A DNA stretch of 64,000 nucleotides from Posidonia oceanica (GCA_037176725.1 JAZBRS010000074.1:62748001-62812000), one strand, 5' to 3'. Numbered from the stretch's first letter, positions 11,576 to 22,971 are shown. The notes: generated from the letters alone by a model not told the origin. Made by a program: numbers and translations.

Positions 11576-12559
11576 CAAGCACGCACTCATGCATCTGCAT
11601 CTCCAGCTGTTCCCCCGCATTCTGGCATCGTCCGCCAACCTTTACCGGAGCACTCTTATCCGGGAGGGGCGGGAACCTCAGGCGTCCACTCTGTCTTTCC
11701 TTCTGGGCCTGCTACTTCTGTAATGGACCCCTCTGATCTTATCTCTGACATCTCTGAGTCTTTCCCAGTCAGTCTCTATTTGGCGGCAGTCGCCGGCTCC
11801 GAGTCGGGAATCCATTTGATCAGACCGCGTGCCAGGCCGGAGCGCCCTCTCGCGCCTCCCACCGTGCTCCCTCAGGCTCAATCCCCTGTACACCTCTTAG
11901 CTAGAGCTCAGCCTAGTTCTCCCATTCACCTTTTAGGGCGACCTCAGCTACACCTTCTAGGCAGACCTCAACCTGCCCCAGCCTTCCCACCCCAACAACC
12001 ATACCCGTTAGATAGACCTCAACATCCCGTAGGTCCCCCTGTAATCCCTCCTGTGCTCGCAGCACATGCTCCGGTCGTCATTGATTTGACCCTGGACACC
12101 CATCGCGTCCCTTACAGCTACGCCACAGAAATGTGCGCGGAAGTAACGCGATCGGGGAGGGTTTATAGGCCCCCAGTGCCGGCAACTAGGCCAACTCACC
12201 CTAGACCTGTTATGCCCCCACCCTCAAGCCAACCCATAGTAGATCCAACTCCAGATCAGCCTGTAGTTAGCCAAATCCCTACCCAACCTGTAGTAACCCA
12301 GCTTCCTTCCACTACCCCCTTAGAACCTGCTAGACCCACTCCTCCAGCTGCTAGGAGAAGCCAACCCAAAGCAGACCTAACCTCCCAGCTTAAGAAGGTC
12401 AAAGCCGACATCTCCATCTGGGACTTGATCCACACTTCTGCCGAGCACCGCGAGGCTTTCCTTCGTGTGTTCCAGGCTGCTCGTGTGTCCCAGTCCATTG
12501 AGCCTTCTGCCTTGGAGAGCATGGTTGGGTTAATCGCGGAGCCCCAGGTCATCTCTTTT

Positions 12560-13330
12560 ACGAGTGATGAGCTGCCTCTGGCAAGGATTAATCATAACCA
12601 GCCCCTATTCGTCACGGTGCAGTTCAAAAACTTTCGCATTCCCCTAACACTGGTTGATAACGGGTCAGGCCTTAACGTCTGCCCCTTGCATACAGCAACC
12701 AAGCTCGGATTCAAAGCCGAGGATATCACACCAGTCGTGAAGGGAATGACTGCTTTTGACAACACTCACCATGACGCTCTAGGGATTCTGATTATCCCTC
12801 TGGCTATCGGTCCGGTCGTCTTCGACGTAGAATTCTATGTCATCGACTTGAAACCTAACTTCAATCTTCTGCTTGGGCGCCCTTGGCTCCACAAGCATCA
12901 GGTCCTTCCTTCGACCCTCCATCGAATGATAAAGTACCGTCGTGGTGATGATGTCATCGTCGTCATGGCGGAGAACTTTGAGAAGGAGCGGATTGAAGCA
13001 GTCTCTCCCGTGTCTTCGCAATCTATCCCGTTTGACCCTGAGACTTCTGAAGTCCTCTATCGCGTTAATCGGTGCGAGCCGGTTAACTTCGTTCCTGATC
13101 TTGAACGTGTCAACTCCTTGACCGTTCACAGCAACCCCTTTCGAATGGTCGAGAATGTATGTCACAGGTGGGGTTACATAAAGGGCACGCCACTCGGGCG
13201 TCACGGCCAAGGGATCGCGGAGCCGATCGTAGCAGTGGAGCGAAGAAAGTCTGAAGGTCTCGGCTACGAACCAAAGCTCAACGAAGATCACTGCTTCCAG
13301 CTCAAAGATCGTGCGCCAGCCATTCCCAGA
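12560..13330 (+). CDS. Protease and G-patch-like region of element A
   Basis: The retropepsin-like fold begins at LFVTVQFKNFRIPLTLVDNGSG. The active-site loop reads DNGSG (about 12655-12669) rather than DTG/DSG, and B has the same residues, so this is the family form and not damage. LLLGRPWLH is the conserved distal segment (about 12865-12891). Downstream, GYIKGTPLGRHGQGI and RRKSEGLGY (about 13172-13268) have glycine spacing like a G-patch, an RNA-binding motif that some retroelements carry after the protease. B keeps both. The segment is intact in A. Confidence 0.82.
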
Positions 13331-14690
13331 GACCTCACTAACTTTACCAGTGCAGGAATTCTGGGATCAACCGACTACCAAGCCACAACGCCGGCAGAGG
13401 ATTGGGTGTGTATTGAGGACTACTACTCGGATGAGGAGCAGTCTGATGCAACAGAGGCAGTCCCAATCAACTCAGCAGAAACAGTGGTCAGAGCAGAGGC
13501 CCCACAGTCAGTTTATTCAGCTCCCCCTCTGGCAGAAACAGCAGGCAGTCCAGCAGGCCCTGTGGCAGATGCAAGTTCTCATCCTTTTCCAGCCACATCA
13601 GTTCTCCAAGAACAGTCAGCAACAGTGCAAAAGACAGAGACACTCCTCTTGGCAGAACCAAGCATGCTACCAGCGGTCACAGACACATCAGTGCCACTGC
13701 CCCCATCTCTGGAGGGGCAGTCTATCAACTCAGTCAGCAGCGTGGCCCAGCCCACTCCTTTAGCATCAACTTCAGGAATGCAGCTGGCGCATTCCGCTCC
13801 GCATTCTCCTGACGACCTGCAGCAGCTCTCATGGCAAGACCCTATGGCGTCAGAGGCTGCGCTCTCTCAGTTACGGCCCGATACAAAAGGCCAACTGAGC
13901 ACTACATTATCCGGGCCCTTGAGCCCTCCAAAGAGCACCCATGCTTATTCTCCGACAGTGACCCTGGAAACTTATTCATCAGCAGCACCGCTGGCCTGTC
14001 TATTTGGGCCTTCTACATCTGAATTGCCATCAGCGGACGCGCCCGTGAACCAGATCATGCAGACTCCAAGGGCGGCGATCCATCCTGCGGCCGGGCCAGT
14101 GCCGCAGGCCCCCGACGGCTACTACGTCGACTCCCCCTCAGACGAAGAAGAAGGAGCGGCGATAGAAGCCCAGGTCGATTCTTGGATGTCCGACTTAGAG
14201 TTGCTTTATCAAGAACAGCTCAAGTCGATAGCAGAAGACCTGGCAGATCACCAAGCTGCAGAAAGGAAAGGAAAAGCCGTAGTCATGGATCCTCCTCTGC
14301 AAGAGGACCATGCTTCTGTCATGGTCCTAGAAGACTCAGCAGCGCCGGACTCCCCTAGACCAGATGAGCTCATCACTCTTCAACCAGAAGGCGGGTCTAG
14401 GTGGTTTGTGCAACCCATGCCTCACTTGAGCAGTATATCGAGCGGTAGTGCTCAGATCAGCCGCCAGTCTAGCATATCCTCTGTGAGCACACTAGAAGAC
14501 CCAGAGGGGGGAGCATCAGCAATGAATACAGCAGCAGCAGAGCAGAATGCCTCAGCAGCCTCAGCAGCACAGTCAGCAGAGCAATCAGCAGTATCAGCAG
14601 CAGAGTCAGTTGAGCCCTCAACAGAATCAGCAGAGCACTCAGCAGAGTCAGTCAGGCCAGAGCAAACAGCAGAAAGAATCACTGGGACGG
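13331..14690 (+). CDS. Low-complexity linker between protease and RT
   Basis: About 450 codons rich in S, A, P, E and Q are open throughout. It contains acidic patches (CIEDYYSDEEQ, YYVDSPSDEEEG) conserved in B, and ends in a Ser/Ala/Glu repeat at about 14515-14665 (units such as SAEQSA and ESAEHSAES). In B the matching place holds a different 12-bp repeat (52341-52541). In pea-type Ogre an intron lies in this interval. Here there is coding text instead. Confidence 0.75.
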
Positions 14691-14699
14691 AGGTCGCGC

Positions 14700-15793
14700 A
14701 CCAAGGCTACAAGAACACTCGAGTAAGCGTGACCATCCTGAAGCGTCACCAGGGCCAAGCAGCGGAACACATGTACTCTTTCGACATCACAAGTCCCTCT
14801 TTTGAGAAAGAGATCCTCTCAGAGCTTGTTGCTTATGGAGAAGAGGATGATACGGGCATAGATGAGACTGACGAACCTTTGCTCGAGTTCCGGCCCCATG
14901 ACGACGACCCAGAAGGCCCCAACCTCCATGTTGAGGAAGAAACGGAGGTAGTTAATATTGGCACAGCTGAGGAAGTCAGAGAAGTTTGCATCAGTGCCCA
15001 GCTGTCCGCCCAGGCTCGAGCTGAATTCATCGCATTCCTGAAAGAATATGCGGATGTCTTCGCCTGGAGTTATGAAGATATGGTCGGCCTTGACATAGAG
15101 ATAGTGGTGCACAATCTGCCTTTAAATCCAGATGCCAAGCCAGTAAAGCAGAAGCTGAGAAGATGGCGACCGCAGTGGCTGCTCATGATCAAAGAAGAGA
15201 TAATGAAGCAGCTGGGAGTCAACTTTCTGAAGGTCGTTCTTTATCCTGAATGGCTGGCAAACATTGTACCTGTGCCCAAGAAAGATGGCCGAATTCGGAT
15301 CTGTATCGACTACAGGGACCTGAACAAGGCGAGTCCCAAGGACGACTTTCCATTGCCTCACATTGACGTCCTAGTCGACAATACAGCGGGCCACAAAATG
15401 CTCTCCTTCATGGACGGCTTCTCTTGATACAATCAGATCAAAATGGCAGAAGAAGACATGGAAAAGACTTCATTCATCACCCCTTGGGGAGTCTTCTGCT
15501 ACCAAGTCATGCCGTTCGGCCTGAAGAATGCTGGTGCAACCTATCAGAGGGCTATGACTGCGCTATTCCACGACCTCATGCACCAAGAAGTGGAGGTCTA
15601 TGTAGACGATATGATTGCCAAAACCAAAGAGCCCGAGGATCATCTTGCCTGTCTCAGAAAGCTCTTTGACCGTCTACGGAAGTACAAGCTGCGCTTGAAT
15701 CCCAAGAAGTGCGTATTCGGGGTATCTTCTGGCAAATTGCTCGGCTACATTGTTAGTCAAAGGGGGATTGAGGTGGACCCGTTGAAAGCATAA
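14700..15793 (+). CDS. Reverse transcriptase of element A, one internal stop
   Basis: The RT begins after VSVTILKRHQGQ. It shows VPVPKKDGRIRICIDYRDLN, SFMDGFS followed by the TGA at 15425-15427, GVFCYQVMPFGLKNAG and the catalytic YVDDMI at about 15598-15615, then LGYIVSQRGIEVDP. The TGA stands where B encodes Gly (FSGYNQ). A second stop, TAA at 15791-15793, stands where B has Lys. Otherwise the domain is full length, so the breaks are point mutations in an otherwise well preserved enzyme. Confidence 0.92.
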
Positions 15794-16477
15794 GCCATCG
15801 TGGACATGCCACCCCCTAGAACTGAAAAAGAAGTCAGAAGTCTGCTTGGGCGTTTACAATATATTAGTCGCTTCATTGCACAGCTTACGCCCATTTGTGA
15901 ACCCATATTCAAGCTCTTGAGGAAGAATGCGCAGATTCACTGGAGCGAGGAGTGTCAGGCTGCATTTGCCAAGATCAAGCAGCTGTTGATCAAGCCTCCT
16001 GTCCTGGTCCCGCCTACGCCGGGGAGACCTTTGCTTCTCTACCTTTCTACAACGCAGCATTCCATGGGCGCCGTCTTGGGCCAACATGACGAAACTGGTA
16101 GGAAGGAGCGCGCCATCTACTACCTGAGCAAGAAATTTAATGAATGTGAAGCCAGGTACACAACACTAGAGAAGACTTGCCTGTCCCTTGTCTGGGCTGC
16201 ACAGAAACTGAGGCACTACTTGATGGCCTACCCAGTGCAGCTCTTATGCCGGCATGATCCCATCAAGTTCCTCTTTCAAAAGCCGGCCATGGTGGGCAGA
16301 TGTGCTAAGTGGCAGGTGTTATTGTCTCAGTACGACATCACCTTTGTCACACAGAAGTCCATGAAGGGTCAAGCAATGGCAGACCATCTTGCTGACCTCC
16401 CCTTGCCTGAATACCAGCCCCTCCAGACGCAGTTTCCTGATGAAGACATTCTCTTTGCAATGGAGGACTCTGAGTAG
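15794..16477 (+). CDS. RT connection and first RNase H of element A
   Basis: LGRLQYISRFIAQL and WSEECQAAFAKIK are the RT thumb/connection text typical of Ty3/gypsy. SMGAVLGQHD, AIYYLSKKFNECEARYTTLE and LSLVWAAQKLRHYL form the classical RNase H. The frame is open from the TAA at 15791 to the TAG at 16475. The region just before that TAG (FAMEDSE) is a short linker and differs in B. Confidence 0.88.
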   Translation, partial: AIVDMPPPRTEKEVRSLLGRLQYISRFIAQLTPICEPIFKLLRKNAQIHWSEECQAAFAKIKQLLIKPPVLVPPTPGRPLLLYLSTTQHSMGAVLGQHDETGRKERAIYYLSKKFNECEARYTTLEKTCLSLVWAAQKLRHYLMAYPVQLLCRHDPIKFLFQKPAMVGRCAKWQVLLSQYDITFVTQKSMKGQAMADHLADLPLPEYQPLQTQFPDEDILFAMEDSE

Positions 16478-16960
16478 AAAGATCCTAGAGAAGCAGAGGA
16501 ATGGCAGCTCTACTTTGATGGTGCAGTCAACAAGAAGGGCCGAGGCGTAGGCGCAGTGCTGACCACGCCCCAAGGACAGATGACTCCTTTCGCGAGGAAG
16601 CTGACTTTCACCTGCACAAACAACGAAGCAGAGTACGAAGCATGCATCCTGGGGTTGAAAGTCGCCCTCGAGCATGAGGCACAGAAGCTGCATGTGCACG
16701 GCGATGCCATGCTGGTGATTTCCCAAGTGAACGGCGATTGGAAGACAAAAGATCCCAAGCTTGTGCCGTATCACGAACACCTGCTGAGGCTGATGGAAGA
16801 ATTTAAGAGCATCCGCTTCACGTACCTAAACAGAGCAAAGAACGCGTATGCAGACGCACTAGCAACTCTGGCATCCTGGCTCACTATATCAGAAGACAGC
16901 ACTGTGGATGTATCAGTCACTCGCATTGAACAGCCTGCATACTGCATGAGCATAGAGGAA
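16478..16960 (+). CDS. Second, archaeal-type RNase H of element A
   Basis: WQLYFDGAVNKKG, NNEAEYEACILGL, VHGDAMLVISQV and NAYADALATLAS supply the D-E-D-D catalytic set of a full RNase H1/archaeal type domain. A second RNase H is a known hallmark of the Tat branch. The same domain in B (50392-49868, minus) is intact until a stop after SIPED. Confidence 0.9.
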
Positions 16961-18226
16961 GCGGATCCCGCAGAGGGGCAGCCCTGGTATCAAAACATAA
17001 AATCTTTCCTGGAGTCTGGTAACTTTCCTCCTGATACCACGGCAGCAGACAAGAGAACTTTGGCGCGTCTGGCGTCAAAGTATGTGTTAGGGGCCGGGCA
17101 GCTGTACAGAAGGTCATACAATCAGATGCTACTGCGCTGCCTGAACAAATCGGAGGCTGACACGCTGATGCTTCAAGTGCATGCGGGGACCTGTGGCCCG
17201 CACATGAACGGTGTCCTCCTGGCCAAGAAGATCATGCTGCAAGGTTATTTCTGGCAGACCATGGAAGCCGACTGCTGCCGGTTCGTGCGTAGATGCCACA
17301 ACTGTCAAATCCATGGCAACTTTATCAAGGCCCCTCCACATCAGCTGCACAACATGTCTTCGCCATGGCCTTTCTCCATCTGGGGGATCGATGTCATCGG
17401 CGCCATCCACCCTGCTGCTTCAAATGGCCATCGTTACATTCTGGTAGCGATCGATTACTTTACCAAGTGGGTGGAAGCAGCCTCTTACAGAACAGTCACC
17501 GCTGCGGCAATAGAAAAATTTATCAGAAACAATATTGTTGCCCGATATGGGGTCCCGCACTCTGTCATCTCTGATAACGGCTCAAACTTCATTGCCAAAA
17601 GGATCGAAGAATACCTGCAAAGTCTCAAGATCAAGCACCATCGATCCTCACCTTATCGGCCTCAGATGAACGGAGCAGTGGAGTCTGCAAACAAGAACAT
17701 TGTCAAGATCCTGAAGAAAATGGCAGAAATCCACAAGGATTGGCACGACAAGCTCCCGTACGCGCTCTGGGCGTACAGGACATCAATTCGGACCTCTACA
17801 GGAGCCACCCCGTACTCCCTGGTGTACGGCATGGAAGCGGTGTTACCTGTTGAAATGGAAATCCCCTCTCTGCGGATCCTGCGGGAAGCTGAGTTGGAAG
17901 AAGCAGAATGGGTCGAAGACCGCTGCGTCCAACTGAACCTGATTGATGAGCGCAGATTGCAAGCCATGCACAACGCCTGCTGCTATTAGAAGCGGATGGC
18001 CAGAGCATTCTTGAAGAAGGTCCAGCCCAGAAGCTTCCAGCCAGGGGACCTTGTCTTGCGCGCCATTCATCTGCTTGATGGTCGAGGGAAATTCCGACCC
18101 AATTGGCGTGGCCCCTTTGTGGTCAAGCAGATCTTTTCGGGAGGCGCTGTAACCCTTGAGGATATGGACTGGGTCGAGCAGTCTGAGCCCGTCAACCTCT
18201 GCTATCTGAAGAGATACTATCAGTAG
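16961..18226 (+). CDS. Integrase of element A, one internal stop
   Basis: The zinc-binding HHCC part is VHAGTCGPHMNG ... CHNCQIH (about 17175-17310). The catalytic DDE set is GIDVIGAIHPA, VISDNGSNF and AVESANKNI (about 17385-17700). The TAG at 17987-17989 replaces a Gln that B keeps. The remaining C-terminal part (FQPGDLVLRAIH, NWRGPFVV) is a GPY/F-type module and ends at 18226 without a chromodomain, as expected for the Tat/Athila side of Ty3/gypsy. Confidence 0.9.
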
Positions 18227-19716
18227 CCAAAAGCGGCCCCGTTGCGGATGCCCTTCTCCCACCTGCACTTGCATTTTCGCCTTCTTGCTTCAATTCTACT
18301 TCAAATCATCATCATCACCCTTTCAACTCTTGCATATCTTTCTTTTCAAATCATCATCATCATCCTCTCAAACATCGCATCTTCTGCACGGTGATGACAA
18401 CCGGAAGTGCTTGCCTGCTCTGGAAAGAGTCACCCTGCCTCACCTGGCACTACTTAGATGTCTTAGCAAGTGAGGGAGCCACCACCAATAAGGACAGGCG
18501 AATCGCCTAATCTCGCAAGGACATACACCTCTGAGGGAGAAAAAATGTTAGGTTGTGAGCTTGAAAAAAAAGTGAGAATAGACATCTAGGTTTGGGCACC
18601 TCCAAGGAACAGAAGACGAAGACAGAAGCCGGCCCTAGAGATAGGGGTGTGCAGTCTAACCCTGCTCCTTCTACCCATCACACAGCAGACCCAAAACCTA
18701 AAATCCATTACAATTCAAGCACCCTTCTTTTGCCACCAGAATGGGGATAGCAAAAGCCTGAAAAAAAGAGAGAAGAAAAAAGAGATGAAGCAAAAAACAA
18801 AAAAAAAAAAGGGGAAAAAAAGAGATAGAACAAAAACAAAAAGAAAAAGAGAAAAGCAAGCAAAACAAAAAAAAAAAGGAAGAAAAGGGCAAAGGCAGCC
18901 CAAAAAAAACACAGGCACCGTTATCCCCCACACTTTACTAGAGATCCCCAGCATGCCAAGCCTGAAAAAGGGGTCTACCACATCCTCCCAAGAGCGAACA
19001 CATACCTTCTCCTAGTTAGGGGCAGAGAAAGACTGCATACCTATGAGGGAGAAACCTTTTAAAAAAAGAGAGAGCTGAAAGAATAGGTGTAGGTCCTGAG
19101 AGTGCAGCCAGTAGCCTGTCCTCACCATATCACCACCTATAATGCCAACAACCCGTTCCGGAGCGCCACCAATAAGCCGAGAGTCTGAGTAGGACCCAGT
19201 GAGTCAAGGACCACTCCCTTCCTCTGCAGCAGGCACCAAAGCACTCCGTACGCTGAGGGCACTCAAGCATCCACCCCAGCATACCCATCCATTCAAACAT
19301 ACTTATTCATCCAATAATATTCATCCTCATAAGCATATCACTAGCATCTTGCATTCATGCATCTTCTTTCCTTCCTTTCCCCTTCTGCCAACCTCTTCCG
19401 CTCTGCAACGCGCTTTGGCCCTGAGGCAGTACTCCTCCCCAGCAGAGGCACATCGACGACACTCAAGCTGCGCCGGTCCAGATCACCTGCTGGCCCTCGC
19501 CCCTGCATTCGCCGGACTGCTGCCAATTCCCTTTGTTTATTTGTGCTTAACTGCTATGTTCTGTTATCAACTGCTGAATGCATATGGAACTACATTTTCA
19601 GTCTCAGCTTCCGCTTGTTGTCAAAGATTATATGCCTGCGAGATCTGACTGTTTATTGATAGCAGGCACTTTCAGGTTTCTGCAGCTATCTGCCTGCCCC
19701 TCTGCAAATCAGCGTA
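18227..19716 (+). other. Untranslated stretch between pol and the extra ORF of element A
   Basis: There are no credible genes. It contains ATCATCATC runs (18300-18370), a hairpin AGGCGAATCGCCT near 18494, and an A-rich purine tract at 18750-18910 that could act as a secondary polypurine priming site. B has a related stretch (48541-47042, minus) with a matching pyrimidine tract on plus at 47850-47955 and the shared phrase about a not-quite-repeated GAGGGAG...GTGCCAGG segment. Confidence 0.5.
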
Positions 19717-20920
19717 ATGGGTTTTCCTACTCTACTGACTCCCGCACATTGCTCGGAAACCCTACGAGAATGGATCGGCAAGCTCACTCAGATAGACTAT
19801 GAAAAGTTGCGCCTGTGGGGCATACCAACCAAGCTGCTAAAGGCTGCTGATGTGGAGGTCAGCCGTCACCTTCTGTGTGCCGCCGCGAGATTCTGGAAGC
19901 CGGCGCATCATGTCTTCCGCTTCAACAAAACTGAGCTGACACCTACACTGGAAGAGGTGCGTCGGATATGCGACTTTTCAAAGATCTTGGGGCCGCCTGT
20001 TTTCATGAGGCGCGACGGATATCTCCAGGTCCTGAACCAACTGACTGGACTCTCCACTCAAGCCTGCCAACAGCACCTGATCTGCACCAGTGGACCAGAG
20101 CCCATGCTTCGCCTTGCATACTTTGATGATATCTTGAACAAGCGTGCTGACCTCGAAGATGAGCTGTGGCTCCGAGGGTTCGTCATCCGCTTTCTAGGCG
20201 AACTAATCTTTACTCATGGCCAACTGACAGTGGCCATTGAAGTCGCAGAGATTGCATTAGCTGTGGTGACCCAGCACATAGATCTGGCACCAGTCGTCTT
20301 GGCAGAGACTTATCGCGGGCTGGACCGCATTTCTCATCGCTGCCGCCACTTCCACGGTTGCGGAGCACTCATACAAGTCTGGCTGACCGCGCACTTAGAG
20401 ATGAACTTCCTGTGCCCTCAAGTGCACGCCTTCGAAGCCTACAGCAGTAGCGCCCGTACCAGAGCAGAAAAGAGCGTCAAAGACGAGTACGAGAGGCTGT
20501 CAGCACTGACTGACGACGCTGTGATCTGGCGCATCGTTCCTTCTGCAGCAGAGCCATTCACAATCTTCTTTAGCGCGCGTGACACGCGGCTGATCATTCT
20601 TCCAGGCTTCATAGCAGGCGTAGAGTACCATCCAATCAGAGTCATGCGCCAGTTCGGCTTCCAGCAGGGCGCCTTCATTTGACAGTACAACGCCCGAGCT
20701 TCTACAGACTTATCCTCTCAGCACCACTGCCCCGACCAAGAAGCTCGCTAGTCTGATGCAGCATGAGGTCCAATCTACAGACATTGCAGCTGTGAGAGGT
20801 ACTGGATGCACTCCTGATTATGAAGCTGAAGTCCGGCAGCTCTGGCCAATCACTGAAATTCCGCCAGGCGGCCCCCTATTCCCCGACTCCAGGCAGCCAA
20901 AGAAGGCCCGGGTTGACTAG
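19717..20920 (+). pseudogene. Extra ORF downstream of integrase, plant-mobile-domain-like, one frameshift
   Basis: ATGGGTTTTCCTAC opens a frame that runs to TGA at 20680-20682 (321 aa). A single extra T in ATTTGAC near 20679 shifts it. The other frame continues to a TAG at 20918-20920 and matches the end of the B homologue, so the ancestral product was about 400 aa. WGIPTKLLKAADVEVSRHLL, FWKPAHHVFRFNKTELTPTLEEV and FLGELIFTHGQLTVAIEVAEI resemble the plant mobile domain/DUF7745 type of protein found in plant transposons and in Ogre ORF1. Ogre ORF1 lies before gag, whereas here the gene lies after integrase in sense orientation. Its role is unknown. Conservation between A and B shows it belongs to the family. 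Confidence 0.8.
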
Positions 20921-22100
20921 GCCCTTGTGCGACCATCATGTGGTCTTCTTTCAAATTGTGCTGTACATTTCTGGCCTGCCGCAGGCATTGTACTTATCAA
21001 GATCGTATCAATGGAAACTGTTTCTGCTTTCTGCTTGCACATCAAGACTCTTTGCTGCATTGCATATCATCATCATCATTATCTTGGGCCCTCTAATCAG
21101 ACTTGCAGACATCCCAATGCGGCGAAATCCTCAGCACCCAATCCGGAGCCCAGAGCATCTGCAGGCCCGTGACACCAAGCTCCGCCGTCTGGCATCCCCA
21201 GCTGGTCATCCCCGGCTGGATCATTATCTCTACAGGCTGGCACCCCAAACTGCCTGGCGAAAGGTCCGTCAACCTGTCATCCTCCTCAGCTGTTCATCCT
21301 CAGCTGAGTCCCCTGCGGGCTGGCACCCCAAACTGCCAGGCGAAAGGTCCGTCAACTTATCATCCACTCACTTATCTATCTTTGCATCCTGATGCCAGGG
21401 GCGCATCGGCCATCCCCTGGTATCATCCTGATACCAGGGGCATCTTTTGGCCGCCCTGTGGTATCATCCCCAGCTGATCATCCCCAGCTGAGTCCTCTTC
21501 TCGGTTGATCACCCCAGCTGAGTCCCCAGCTGATCGCCCTCAGCTGAATCCCTTGCGGGCTGGCACCCCAAACTGCTCGGCGAAAGGTCCGTCAACCTGA
21601 CACTTTTCTCGGCTGGTCACCCCAGCTGATCGCCCTCAGCTGAATCCCTTGCGGGCTGGCACCCCAAAACTGCTCGGCGAAAGGTCCGTCAACCTGACAC
21701 TTTTCTCGGCTGGTCACCCCAGCTGAGTCCCCAGCTGATCGCCCTCAGCTGAATCCCTTGCGGGCTGGCACCCCAAACTGCTCGGCGAAAGGTCCGTCAA
21801 CCTGACACTCTTCTCGGCTGGTCATCCCCAGCAGAGTCCCTAGCTGATCGCCCTCAGCTGAGTCCCTTGCGGGCTGGTACCCCAAACTACTCGTCTGACA
21901 AGCATGACACTCTTGTCATCACTCTCTGCTTTCGATGCCAAGGACGCGCTGGCCAACCCCTGGTGTCATCCCGACACCAGGGGCATCTTTTGATCGCCCC
22001 TTGGTATCATTCCTTCCCCCTTTCCCCTATGACGTTCCTGGCGTCATGGGATGATTTCTTCTCATCATTCCCTTACCCCTTCTTTGCCGGCCGATAAGTC
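20921..22100 (+). repeat. Element A 3' UTR, block R1: irregular tandem repeats
   Basis: Five copies of a segment with GCGGGCTGGCACCCC and GGCGAAAGGTCCGTCAAC occur at about 21220, 21315, 21555, 21650 and 21765, separated by CAGCTGA-rich text of varying length. Two long hairpins occur: CCCTGGTATC with GATACCAGGG (about 21416-21440) and CCCCTGGTGTC with GACACCAGGGG (about 21957-21983). They have compensating changes in the stem. B carries the same hairpin at about 45363-45390. Confidence 0.75.
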
Positions 22101-22174
22101 CGATATCTTATCATTCTCATCATTCCCTCATCCCCTCTTTGCCGGCCGATAAGACCGATATCTTATCAATCAAC

Positions 22175-22930
22175 ACTTCTCATCATGATCTCATCCCCCT
22201 CTTTAGCTTAGTCTCTCATCATGATCTCATCCCCCTCTTTAGCTTAGTTTCTCATCATGATCTCATCCCCCTCTTTAGATCAACTTCTCATCATGATCTC
22301 ATCCCCCTCTTTAGCTTAGTTTCTCATCATGATCTCATCCCCCTCTTTAGATCAACTTCTCATCATGATCTCATCCCCCTATTTAGCTTAATCTCTCATC
22401 ATGATCTCATCCCCCTCTTTAGCTTAACTTCTCATCATGACCTCATCCCCCTCTTTAGCTTAATTTCTCATCATGATCTCATCCCCCTCTTTAGCTTAAC
22501 TTCTCATCATGACCTCATCCCCCTCTTTAGCTTAATTTCCCATCATGATCTCATCCCCCTCTTTAGCTTAATTTCTCATCATGATCTCATCCCCCTCTTT
22601 AGCTTAACTTCTCATCATGACCTCATCCCCCTCTTTAGCTTAATTTCTCATCATGATCTCATCCCCCTCTTTAGCTTAACTTCTCATCATGATCTCATCC
22701 CCCTCTTTAGCTTAATTTCTCATCATCATCTCATCCCCCTCTTTAGCTTAATTTCTCATCATGATCTCATCCCCCTCTTTAGATTAACTTCTCATCATGA
22801 TCTCATCCCCCTCTTTAGATTAACTTCTCATCATGATCTCATCCCCCTCTTTAGATCAGTTTCTCATCATGATCTCATCCCCCTCTTTAGATCAACTTCT
22901 CATCATTACCTCATCCCCTCTTTGCTGGCC
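22175..22930 (+). repeat. Element A 3' UTR, block R2: 36-bp tandem repeat, about 21 copies
   Basis: The unit is TCATCATGATCTCATCCCCC plus TCTTTAGCTTAATT, 36 bp. It varies mainly at the last dozen bases (GCTTAG, ATCAAC, GCTTAA, ATTAAC). Because 36 is a multiple of three, the array reads as an open frame (22139-22963) with repeated SHHDLIPLF, which I do not consider a protein. Both ends are flanked by GCCGGCCGATAAG and CCGATATCTTATC, itself a hairpin. Variant order suggests two- and three-unit amplification steps. Confidence 0.92.
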
Positions 22931-22971
22931 GATAAGTCCGATATCTTATCATTCTCATCATGATCTCGCCC

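Larger units (their letters stand above)
9449..18226 (+). pseudogene. gag-pol: Element A gag-pol polyprotein, one frame, four nonsense codons
   Basis: A single frame of 2926 codons runs from ATGGCCCAG at 9449 to the TAG at 18224-18226 without any frame change, broken only by TGA at 15425, TAA at 15791, TAG at 16475 and TAG at 17987. The same ATGGCCCAG start context is conserved in D at 63032. Domain order is gag capsid, CHHC zinc knuckle, aspartic protease, G-patch-like segment, long low-complexity linker, RT, RNase H, archaeal-type RNase H, integrase. Unlike classical Ogre elements there is no stop-rich intron between protease and RT. The minus-strand paralogue in B is open at the first, second and fourth stop positions, so those three are point mutations. 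At the third the two elements cannot be aligned cleanly. Confidence 0.93.

Noticed and set aside
18750..18910. A-rich ORF rich in Lys between pol and the extra ORF
   Set aside because: It is compositional, and the matching stretch in B has no such reading frame.
22139..22963. 274-codon open frame with SHHDLIPLF repeats
   Set aside because: The frame is open only because the repeat is 36 bp long. No start context, domain or conservation supports a protein.
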